Shown here one piece after another: positions 27,701-34,347 of a stretch of 64,000 nt of DNA. A model generated the notes under the pieces. The model was not told the DNA's origin. It searched no databases and was given only the letters and a program-made list of their open reading frames with translations. The stretch's first letter is position 1; each line of letters begins with the position of its first letter. The stretch is from contig NZ_CP139971.1 in NCBI RefSeq assembly GCF_034424545.1, positions 310,001 to 374,000 on the forward strand. The letters are read 5' to 3'. Source of the DNA: Trinickia caryophylli. GTDB taxonomy: Bacteria > Pseudomonadota > Gammaproteobacteria > Burkholderiales > Burkholderiaceae. Both the position numbers and the translations under genes were made by a program.

Positions 27701-28924
27701 GTTACGCTTGCGCAAAACTCCGGTACGGCGCGCGGCAACGACCCGCGCATGCAGACCACCGCGTATTGGAGCAACTCTATCGCCGAGGTGAACCGCTATG
27801 TGCCGTCGAACGATCCGGCGAGCGAGATGGGGCAGCTCGCGACATTGTTCGTGGACCGCCTGAACGGCATGACGGCGCAAAACTGCGGAGCGCGTCTGCA
27901 AAACCTCGCGGGCGCTTCCGGAGCGAACAACCTCTTTGCATCGGTACGTCGAAACCTGATCGGCTACACGGAGTTGCGCTGCCAGGGCAGCGATGCCGAT
28001 GCGTTCTCGCAGCTCTTCGCTCTCTTCGATGCGACGCTGGCCGGACGTTACCCGTTCGGAGAAAGTGGCGCGCCCGAAGCTTCGCTCGCGGCCGTGCGGG
28101 ACTTCTTCGCGCAGTACGACCTGCAAAGTGCGACGCTGCGCGCGAAGCTTCCGATGTTGCCGAGGCCGCAGCAGGCACCGGTGCGAACCTTCCTCGACCG
28201 GCTCGACGAAGCGCGGAGATTCCTCGCCGCGACATTGCGCGCAGACGGCAGCCTGGCCGTGCGTGTGCAGCCGACGTTCAACGTTCGGCCCGCCAGCGAG
28301 CGGGGCGCCGATCAGATCGTGAGATGGCAACTGAGCACCGCGGCGCAGTCCGCCGCCTATCCGAACAGCGTGGCGGCGCTCGACTGGCTGGCCGGACAGC
28401 CGCTGACGCTCGAGCTGACGTGGGCCGACCTGTCACGGTTCGCACCCTACGTCGATCCCGGTGTGCCGGATGCGCCGGCGGTAGAAGGGCGCCGGGCGAC
28501 GTTCTCGGCCCAGGGCAATTGGGCGCTCATGCGGGTCGTGCAGGGCCATGCCGCGGATCGCGGCGCCTCGCCAGCGGACGGCATCACGTTGCGCTTCACC
28601 GTGCCGATCGTCGTCGCCGAGGGCGCGCCGGTCGACGCATCTGCGGGCGCGGCGGCCAGGCGGGGGCCGCGCCCGGCGGCAACGAGCTTCGCGCAGCTGA
28701 TGCTCAACCTGCGGCTCGAGGGCACGGACCCGACGAGCCACGCGGCTGTCGCGCTGAAGCTGCCGGTGTTTCCGGCGAGGTCGCCGACTTTGCAGCCTGC
28801 CGCATCGGCGCTGCGCACATCGGCGGGCGGGCCGCCGATCCCGAGCGTGCCTCCGCTGCCGCCCTTGCAAACGCTGCCGCCCGCTGTCGACGTTCAGACG
28901 TCGAGTGCCGCGTCGGCCGATTGA
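24746..28924 (+). CDS. tssM: T6SS inner-membrane core protein TssM (IcmF family)
   Basis: The 1392-residue protein starts with GTG behind a strong AAAAGGAGG site, and the start overlaps the tssL stop. An N-terminal transmembrane helix (residues 4-24), a cytoplasmic NTPase-like domain with Walker A GEPGSGKTS (72-80) and a second helix near 395-417 (FQIAALTVAAVLAVGLG) are visible. A large periplasmic part follows, ending in a beta-sandwich that binds TssJ. A Gly/Ala/Ser-rich insertion (about 130-165) interrupts the NTPase domain, and a Pro-rich tail ends the protein. It is longer than many TssM proteins (around 1200) and spans the periplasm in the TssJLM complex. Confidence 0.93.
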   Translation: MTAVFFALLAVGTLLGLVAALLIWRARAKGPSQAADTEGRLGRWIGSLVAALDYASTRRAWRYRLPWVLVLGEPGSGKTSLVLSASDLLQPQPDERYASLGIADASWSVMTGGALVDVAGQAWASAGPAGPRRTAGEEQASGATGGSASATSAGATAAVPPDSQKSRWGTLLGKLVDLRPERPVDAVILTVSARMLLGADLAELERSAAGAYRRLCDLQDTFGFVLPVSVVVTQCDRVDGFPAFWRAQPAGLLGQIFGWSASGLARNDTPAEWCEAAFATVGDELRALQIDAAARDEDPSSAEARDGMLLFPTFLQALEAPLGQWLSTAFRATLDRPGHLFRGIFFTGDIEGSGVAPRRDVSFVTGLLKDKVFAERGNARVVRASAWSRNRYLRGFQIAALTVAAVLAVGLGASAVTLHDKVARLDRALVQLRGEPAYAGGVCPSAGKISSLLLAVRELDTASFHWANPWSWFGQPLRRGAAQVVAGHVFADVILPGLACRLSVRAQNLLANGQAPLAAHQAASANLREARSTLTVQLRALTELEAGLATYEEVAKPFSGAATEDDLRRFARLLNFAYGLPASLVRPEETGSILAASLSWASTDARPTLPDDAARNYARQLGQMETRLRDALVLEAGAGQQLLLELGRGRGDAAAQTNELVWWLTWTRDNWLGRMSANAPRNLCAQLRADLAQQVRQLVLTDASSGHGAAGTAAAASPYNALLDETATIFSPQRCDVPVYARLDAIAVPPYDPLIVHTQGERAFNPAFTNEFAGLMALAKLPFMQVGHLREPFVCDAAALGWDADALGDATAYIAQYRGFRQRFGLAQGAAGPQPLYAQIASRQLESALNHALNRAQRPKPKGSNVWPAQSGTNALAPAPFDEQALAQTSRDLAGGLGTLVSIERAYQAFGFAGSFAALSGCLQQFADNRLSTVGSLAVQSQLYRPAASDTGPEFFDLGTIDATRDYLARQVARAQVLASYAAPFVTLAQNSGTARGNDPRMQTTAYWSNSIAEVNRYVPSNDPASEMGQLATLFVDRLNGMTAQNCGARLQNLAGASGANNLFASVRRNLIGYTELRCQGSDADAFSQLFALFDATLAGRYPFGESGAPEASLAAVRDFFAQYDLQSATLRAKLPMLPRPQQAPVRTFLDRLDEARRFLAATLRADGSLAVRVQPTFNVRPASERGADQIVRWQLSTAAQSAAYPNSVAALDWLAGQPLTLELTWADLSRFAPYVDPGVPDAPAVEGRRATFSAQGNWALMRVVQGHAADRGASPADGITLRFTVPIVVAEGAPVDASAGAAARRGPRPAATSFAQLMLNLRLEGTDPTSHAAVALKLPVFPARSPTLQPAASALRTSAGGPPIPSVPPLPPLQTLPPAVDVQTSSAASAD

Positions 28925-28946
28925 GTAAAGAAACGAGGAGCCTGAA

Positions 28947-30236
28947 ATGAGCGATGCGCTCGAGTACGCAAACAGCTTTCTTCTCGGCCGATACGGGATC
29001 GATTGCGCGCGCGTCTTCGCCCCGATCGATGCCCACGCGCCGCAGGGCGACATGCTGCGCGGCACGCCGCTTTGGCAGAGCATTCGCCGCGCGCGCGAAG
29101 CGGACGATGCCTCGCTGCCCCAGGGGGCCTGGGTGAAGCGGCTCAAGCGGGCCGAGTGGGACGAAGTGGCAAGGGCTGCACTCGATGCGCTGGCCACGCG
29201 CAGCAAGGACTTGCAACTGGCGGTATGGCTTGCCGAAGCTTTGCTGCGCGAGCATGGCTTCACCGGCCTTGCGGCCGGCACCGTCATCATCGACGGGCTG
29301 TGCCGGCGCTATTGGCGAACGCTGTACCCGATGCCGTCCTCGGACGAACAGGAGTACGAGCATCGTGCGAACCTCGTGCGCTGGTTCAACGAGAAGCTGC
29401 TTGTGCCGGCGCGGCTCGTGCCGCTGACCTCGGGGGCGGCCGAGCCCGATGCCGAGGGCAGCCCCCGGGCCTTCGCATGGGCTGATTTTGCGCAGTCGCG
29501 CCAAGCGCGGCATGCGCTCCAAGGCAGCGCGCGCGAGCGCGCCGAGCACGACGAGCGCGATGACGGGCCCCAAGCCGCCGAATTGGCGCAAGCGCTCGCG
29601 GCCACCTCGAACGATGCGCTCGTCGCAGCACATCGTGCGCTCGATTGCTGCAACCAGGCGCTGGCCGAGCTGGACGCGACGCTCGACGCGTGTTTCGAAC
29701 GCAACGCTCCCGGTGTTGGCCAGCTTGCGGGGCTGCTCGGTGAAATTGCCGCGTTCGTCGCCGCGGAGCTTGATCGCAGAGGCCTGCTGCCGGCCGGAGA
29801 AGCGGCCGACGCAACGGGTACATCGGCCGGCCCCGCAGGCAGCGGGGGGCATGGAGACGATGGCATCGGCATCGGCATCGCCGAGCCCGATGGCTGCGCG
29901 GCGCCCGACGAGCAAGCGCCGGAGCCCGCGCGGGCGGCCGGCGAGAATGCGGCCATCGATGCCCGCGGTTCCGAAGCAGATCAGGAGCGCCGGCACCTGT
30001 GTGCGCCGGCGCTTGCCACGCGTCAGCGCGCGTACCTGCAGCTTGCCGAGGCGGCCGATTTGCTGGCGCAGCTCGAACCGCACAGCCCTGTTCCCTATCT
30101 CGTGCGCCGCGCGATCGAATGGGGGGCGCTCAACACGGCACAGCTGTACGACACGTTGTTCATTCGCGGTCAGGGACAACTCAACCTGTTCGAACTGCTC
30201 GGCATTGGCGTGCCGCAGGCAGAGGAGGCCACGTGA
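28947..30236 (+). CDS. tssA: T6SS protein TssA (ImpA_N domain)
   Basis: The 429-residue protein has an N-terminal ImpA_N domain (PLWQSIRRAREADD ... EWDEVARAALDALATRSKDLQLAVWLAEALLREHG ... CRRYWRTLYPMPS). An acidic, Ala/Gly-rich middle follows, then a C-terminal helical domain (RAYLQLAEAADLLAQLEPHSPVPYLVRRAIEW). TssA caps and primes sheath-tube assembly. It is the last gene of the operon, 22 bases after tssM, and is followed by a hairpin. Confidence 0.9.
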   Translation: MSDALEYANSFLLGRYGIDCARVFAPIDAHAPQGDMLRGTPLWQSIRRAREADDASLPQGAWVKRLKRAEWDEVARAALDALATRSKDLQLAVWLAEALLREHGFTGLAAGTVIIDGLCRRYWRTLYPMPSSDEQEYEHRANLVRWFNEKLLVPARLVPLTSGAAEPDAEGSPRAFAWADFAQSRQARHALQGSARERAEHDERDDGPQAAELAQALAATSNDALVAAHRALDCCNQALAELDATLDACFERNAPGVGQLAGLLGEIAAFVAAELDRRGLLPAGEAADATGTSAGPAGSGGHGDDGIGIGIAEPDGCAAPDEQAPEPARAAGENAAIDARGSEADQERRHLCAPALATRQRAYLQLAEAADLLAQLEPHSPVPYLVRRAIEWGALNTAQLYDTLFIRGQGQLNLFELLGIGVPQAEEAT

Positions 30237-30310
30237 GGCGCGGCGCGCTGCGGCTGCGGCGGAACGCGAACCCGGCGCGGCGTGCACATATCGGCCCGCG
30301 CTACCCCGAT

Positions 30311-30337
30311 GTCACCGGCGTCACCGGCGTCACCGGC
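30311..30337. repeat. Three perfect 9-bp tandem units (GTCACCGGC)
   Basis: Three identical 9-bp copies in the short convergent gap after tssA. Similar 9-bp tandem arrays occur in three other genes of the window. Confidence 0.8.
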
Positions 30338-30346
30338 GAAATTGGG

Positions 30347-30367
30347 CGTCAACGCCGGCCGTTGACG
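30347..30367. terminator. Perfect hairpin at the end of the T6SS operon
   Basis: CGTCAACG, five bases, CGTTGACG form a perfect 8-bp stem between tssA and a convergent small gene, overlapping the latter's stop codon. There is no T-tract, so it is a candidate bidirectional terminator by position only. Confidence 0.4.
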
Positions 30368-30657
30368 AGATCCGCGATGGGGGCAGGCAGCGAATCGGAG
30401 AGGATCGTGCGCGTGCGCTGCGGCAGCGCCTGCTCGATCGCGTTATCGGGTTGCCGCCGCGATGGCGCGCGCGGCACGCCCCAGGCATCGAGCGCCCGGA
30501 GCCGGCGGGCGACGTCGCCGCTGTCGGCCGGCTCGCGCGTGCCCAGCGTCGGGCGCTTCGCGCCGTCCGGCTTCACGAGCGTGACCGGTGTGCCGTCGGG
30601 CAGCACGGCAACCGTACCCGGTACGGCGGGCCGCCGAGGGGATGCTTCGGATGTCAT
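30349..30657 (-). CDS. Small hypothetical protein
   Basis: A 102-residue minus-strand frame starting MTSEASPRRPAVPG with an AGAAGG ribosome site. It contains a beta-like segment (GTVAVLPDGTPVTLVKPDGA) and a basic C-terminal half (RQPDNAIEQALPQRTRTIL). The amino-acid pattern is protein-like and the opposite strand offers nothing better. No known family was recognised. Confidence 0.45.
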   Translation of the reverse strand: MTSEASPRRPAVPGTVAVLPDGTPVTLVKPDGAKRPTLGTREPADSGDVARRLRALDAWGVPRAPSRRQPDNAIEQALPQRTRTILSDSLPAPIADLVNGRR

Positions 30658-30786
30658 GCGCAACCTTCTTTTCGGAAGAGACCGCGGGGAGGATGACGCA
30701 GTATCGTGGTTTGCGCGGCGCCATGCAAGCCGACGATGCGCGGCACGAAGTGCGGTGCGCGTAGCCGAACGCGTGGAGGCGCGTTG

Positions 30787-31065
30787 ATGGCGCGCATCTA
30801 TCAGGCCGAGTCGATGGGGATGGCCGACGTGCGGATCGCGCTCGTCCGCGACCGGGCGCGCGCGGACCTGCTCGCGTGCCGCGTATCGAGCTACGGCATG
30901 GCGACGGGGGATGCAAGATGGTTTATTACGACCGATCGGGCGCAGGCGACGGTCACTGCCTATTTTTGTGATGAAGGTTCGGCGAATTTGCGCGTCTGTT
31001 TCGTCTCGTCGCTTGGCGAAGCCGGCTGGCTCAGGCTGCATCGGCTGCAGGGGCGACTGGGATGA
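30787..31065 (+). CDS. DUF6150 family protein
   Basis: A 92-residue protein starting MARIYQAESMGMADVRIALV, with DARWFITTDRAQATVTAYFC and LRVCFVSSLGEAGW. This agrees with the small DUF6150 family, whose members share the MGxADLR and FVxSxGEAGW motifs. The function is unknown. It lies alone downstream of the T6SS operon and has no signal peptide. Confidence 0.65.
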   Translation: MARIYQAESMGMADVRIALVRDRARADLLACRVSSYGMATGDARWFITTDRAQATVTAYFCDEGSANLRVCFVSSLGEAGWLRLHRLQGRLG

Positions 31066-31133
31066 GCGGCGAACGCACGTACGCGGTGCGATGCGCTGCG
31101 CGGGCAGTGGCCCTTGCGGCCATTGCCGGGCGA

Positions 31134-31682
31134 TCAATGCGCGGCCGGCAGCATGATGACGGGCGCGAGTGTCACTGATTTGAGTTCCTCTCCGAGGGCG
31201 AACTGCTGAGCGCGCGCGGCCTCGGGCGTCGGAAAATCGCCGACGGCGACGATGAATGGATGGTCGGCATCGCTCACGGGGACGACGACGGTGCGATGCC
31301 CGCGCGCGGCAAGCTCCGCTGCCAATGCGCCGGCTGCATCGCCCGATTCGAAACTGGCGGCCTGCAGGGCGTAGTGCGCCTTGGCGGGCGGCACGGCCGG
31401 CACGAGCAGATCGGCCATCGGTGCGGAGGCGGCATAGACGACACCCGACGCGGGCGAGGTGGCGCCCGCAGGCGCGGCGGCATGCGTGACGGTGCCCGTG
31501 CGGGCGATGCCGGTATCGGCGGCCTTGGCGGGCTGCCGTCCCGCCCCGACAGGCAGCCGCGCGGCGACCTTCGAGGCGAACGCTTCCAGTGGCGCCTTGA
31601 CGTGTGCCGGAGCCAGCGCGCCGGCCGCGAACATCGCGGCGCCGAATAAAACGAGCAGCAACAGGAAGACGGGTTTGAGCAT
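31134..31682 (-). CDS. SPOR domain membrane protein
   Basis: The 182-residue protein has an N-terminal membrane helix (VFLLLLVLFGAAMFAAGAL), an Ala/Pro-rich periplasmic linker and a C-terminal SPOR domain (about 105-175; HYALQAASFESGDAAGALAAEL ... PFIVAVGDFPTPEAA). SPOR domains bind denuded glycan strands of septal peptidoglycan. The arrangement resembles FtsN/DedD-like proteins, but this is a short stand-alone member beside T6SS accessory genes. Confidence 0.75.
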   Translation of the reverse strand: MLKPVFLLLLVLFGAAMFAAGALAPAHVKAPLEAFASKVAARLPVGAGRQPAKAADTGIARTGTVTHAAAPAGATSPASGVVYAASAPMADLLVPAVPPAKAHYALQAASFESGDAAGALAAELAARGHRTVVVPVSDADHPFIVAVGDFPTPEAARAQQFALGEELKSVTLAPVIMLPAAH

Positions 31683-31823
31683 GGGCGTGCGGAACGAAAA
31701 CGCGGTGGCAGGCCCCGATCATAGACAAAGCTCGGGCAACTGGCGAGCGGCGGCGGGGGGAGCTCTTTGCCGTCGCCGTCAGCAGCCCCCTGCATGCAGT
31801 CGATCGACTGCGGGAGCGTCATC

Positions 31824-34085
31824 ATGATGGACCGCGTAGCTGACCTCGATTGCGATGCATTGCCGGCCGTCGACGAATGCCGTGCATCAGATGTTCGCGC
31901 GACGGACTGCGGACCGAACCCGTCGCTCGATACGGCGGAGGACGGCGCCCCCTGGATGTCGATGAGAGACGTGTGCTCCGAACTGCATGCGCCCGAGCCG
32001 CTCGGCGATACGTTGGCGGGGCCCGCATGGGCCGACGTCTGGGCACGGGCGATCGTGTTTTTCTGGCAGACCGAACATGACGCCGGGATGCTCGATTCGT
32101 CGGAGTCCGTTGTCATACTCGATTTCGCTCCAGGCAGCGGTGCGCTCGCATGGCTGATGCGGCTCGCGATCGACGAGCAGTTGCAACGCAGCACGTTGCC
32201 GGCGCTGCGCGTGTGCTATATCGCCTGCACGAACAGCGAAACGGATGCCGAGGCACTGCGCTCGAGCGAACGATTGAATCGGCCGGTCGGCGGGGATCTG
32301 TTTCGCGTCGCGCATTGGCACATCGAGGAGGGGGCGATACGGTTGGCCGCTCGCGGTGACTACGCGTGGGCCCATGGCGTGCGAGCCGGGCCGCTCGCCT
32401 CGATAAACGTATCGGCGAATCCCGCCGTCGTACTCGGCGCGGGCTTCTTTGGCTGCCTGCCGGCCGATCTCTTCGCGGCGTGCAATGGCGAATGGATCGA
32501 GGGGCGAGCACGCTTCGAGGCCGCCGCCGACGCGCCGGGCGGTCGGCGCTTGAACTACCAGTGTCAACCGGCGGGCCCGGGCGAGGGCGCACTGCAATGC
32601 GGGCCACCGTGGGACGCACTGATCGAACACTACCGGCGCCACCTCGTCAATGCGCCCGTCTTGCTGCCGACCGAAGCATTCACGTTCGTGAAAGCGTTGC
32701 GACAAACGATTGCCGGCCGCTATCTGCTGCTTGCGTGCGATGTCGCCGCCTGTTCCGAAAACGAGATCCGCGATGGCGCGCTGGCGCCGCCGCAGCCGTG
32801 GGTGTCGGCGGTGAGCGGACTTCCCGTCAACTACCACGCGCTGGCGTGGCACGAAGACGGGGCATGGTGCGGCACCAGACGCGTCGACGAAGGCGGACTC
32901 GCGCTCTACGCGGCATGGAGCCGAGGCGGAATGCCCCCTTCCCGTCGGGCGAGCGGCGAGATGGACGCGATCCTCAGCGGCTGGTCCCCGTTTGACGCGG
33001 GCCGGTTGGCGCGGGCTGCGGCCACTGTCCCGGACGACGCTTCGTTCGACATGGCGCTCGCGTTGCTCCGGACGTCGCGGTTCGATCCGCGCGTACTGGG
33101 CGCGATCGGAGGGCGCGTGCAGGGGGGCATGCCGTTGCGGCCCGAGTCGCGTCTTGCCTGGGGCACCGCACTCGAGCGTGCGTGGCGGGCATTCCTGCCG
33201 CATGCGCGTGCGGAGGACGTCGAGTTGGGAATCGGCTCGGCAGCGATGGCGCTCGATCGCTGGGACATCGCGCGCGACGCTTTCGCGGGCGCTCTGGCAC
33301 GCGGCGGCGAGCCGCTCGCCGCACATTACTACCTCGCCTTCAGCCTCGCTTCGAGCGGGCGCCTGCAAGAAGCGCTGCACCATGCGCGGCGTGCGTGTGC
33401 CATCGATCCCAACCACGCGGCGTGCCGCGCGCTCGAGGAGGAACTGAGCGAGCGCGTGCGGCGCCGCTCTTCGTTCGATTGGTACCGTCCCGAATGCGCG
33501 CGCGACGGCAGCTTGTCGATCGAGCCGCTCGGCCCCGAACATGCGCGCGCGCTGACGGAGTACGTTGGGCCGCCGCATATCGCCCTGATGGCCAACCTCG
33601 AGACCTTGGACGACGAAGAGCAGGCGCTCGCCTGGATCGACACCGAAACGCGGCGCGAGGCCAAGATGAATTGCGCCATCGTCGACGAGCGGTTCGGGTT
33701 CGTCGGCATAGTCAGTCTCTTTCGAGCGGCGACGTCGGGCGACTTCTATTTCTGGCTGCGAGCCGACCTGCAGGGCAAGGGTATGGGCGTACGCGCGGCA
33801 CGGTGCCTGTTCTCGATGGCGCATGCGGCCGGGGTGACCGATTTCTTCACGACGGTGTACGAAGGCAACGGGTATTCGGAACGTGCATTGGCGCGGCTCG
33901 GATTTCGCCGCCTTCCGATCCGGGAAGACAGCAACGCCAACGTTGGCTACTTTCATCGAACGGCGCAGCGGGTGGAGGGCAACCCGGACCTCGACGTCGC
34001 CGATATCATCCGCCGACTCCTGCGGTATTGCGACGAGATCGGCCAACCGCTGCGGCTGTGCGGCCATGCGGCGGCGGGGCGATGA
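31824..34085 (+). CDS. Methyltransferase-TPR-GNAT multidomain protein
   Basis: The 753-residue protein appears to join three modules. Residues about 90-370 resemble a SAM-dependent methyltransferase of the MidA type (VVILDFAPGSGALAWLMRL; later GRYLLLACDVA). Residues about 470-545 form tetratricopeptide-like helices (AAHYYLAFSLASSGRLQEAL). Residues 562-720 are a GNAT acetyltransferase (LSIEPLGPEHARALTEY ... FYFWLRADLQGKGMGVRAAR), with the acetyl-CoA loop as QGKGMG. The start at ATG 31824 has GGAG seven bases upstream; a TTG at 31767 behind GGGGGAG is an alternative. It lies between the T6SS locus and the siderophore cluster. A protein-modifying role, perhaps toward a secretion component, is speculative. 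Confidence 0.6.
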   Translation: MMDRVADLDCDALPAVDECRASDVRATDCGPNPSLDTAEDGAPWMSMRDVCSELHAPEPLGDTLAGPAWADVWARAIVFFWQTEHDAGMLDSSESVVILDFAPGSGALAWLMRLAIDEQLQRSTLPALRVCYIACTNSETDAEALRSSERLNRPVGGDLFRVAHWHIEEGAIRLAARGDYAWAHGVRAGPLASINVSANPAVVLGAGFFGCLPADLFAACNGEWIEGRARFEAAADAPGGRRLNYQCQPAGPGEGALQCGPPWDALIEHYRRHLVNAPVLLPTEAFTFVKALRQTIAGRYLLLACDVAACSENEIRDGALAPPQPWVSAVSGLPVNYHALAWHEDGAWCGTRRVDEGGLALYAAWSRGGMPPSRRASGEMDAILSGWSPFDAGRLARAAATVPDDASFDMALALLRTSRFDPRVLGAIGGRVQGGMPLRPESRLAWGTALERAWRAFLPHARAEDVELGIGSAAMALDRWDIARDAFAGALARGGEPLAAHYYLAFSLASSGRLQEALHHARRACAIDPNHAACRALEEELSERVRRRSSFDWYRPECARDGSLSIEPLGPEHARALTEYVGPPHIALMANLETLDDEEQALAWIDTETRREAKMNCAIVDERFGFVGIVSLFRAATSGDFYFWLRADLQGKGMGVRAARCLFSMAHAAGVTDFFTTVYEGNGYSERALARLGFRRLPIREDSNANVGYFHRTAQRVEGNPDLDVADIIRRLLRYCDEIGQPLRLCGHAAAGR

Positions 34086-34152
34086 AAAGAAACCGCGGAA
34101 GGGAATAACGACTGCGGCGGTGGCGGGGAATCGGGGGGAAAGCGGGGGAGAA

Positions 34153-34179
34153 GCGGGTGCGTCTAAAGACCGCACCCGC
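34153..34179. terminator. Hairpin upstream of the siderophore cluster
   Basis: GCGGGTGCG, nine bases, CGCACCCGC give a perfect 9-bp stem about 70 bases after the preceding stop codon. It lacks a T-tract. It probably separates the multidomain gene from the iron-regulated operon. Confidence 0.45.
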
Positions 34180-34263
34180 GTCATTCGCCTCGCTGCGGGC
34201 GTGAGCGCCTCGCTGCCCCCGTGCGTGGAATCGATTTCAACTATTTGGCTTCGATTTTATGTA

Positions 34264-34284
34264 TTGCGAATCATTATCATTTGC
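34264..34284. promoter_or_regulatory. Fur box in front of the siderophore cluster
   Basis: TTGCGAATCATTATCATTTGC contains the AATCATTATC core of the Fur consensus, about 65 bases before the receptor start codon, with a TTGACA just downstream (34292-34297). It predicts iron repression of the whole cluster, as the following genes are tightly packed on one strand. Confidence 0.82.
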
Positions 34285-34347
34285 GTTAGTGTTGACAAAT
34301 CGTAAGATTCCCATCAACGAAGAAGCTCCGTTCAAGATTTCCAGATC

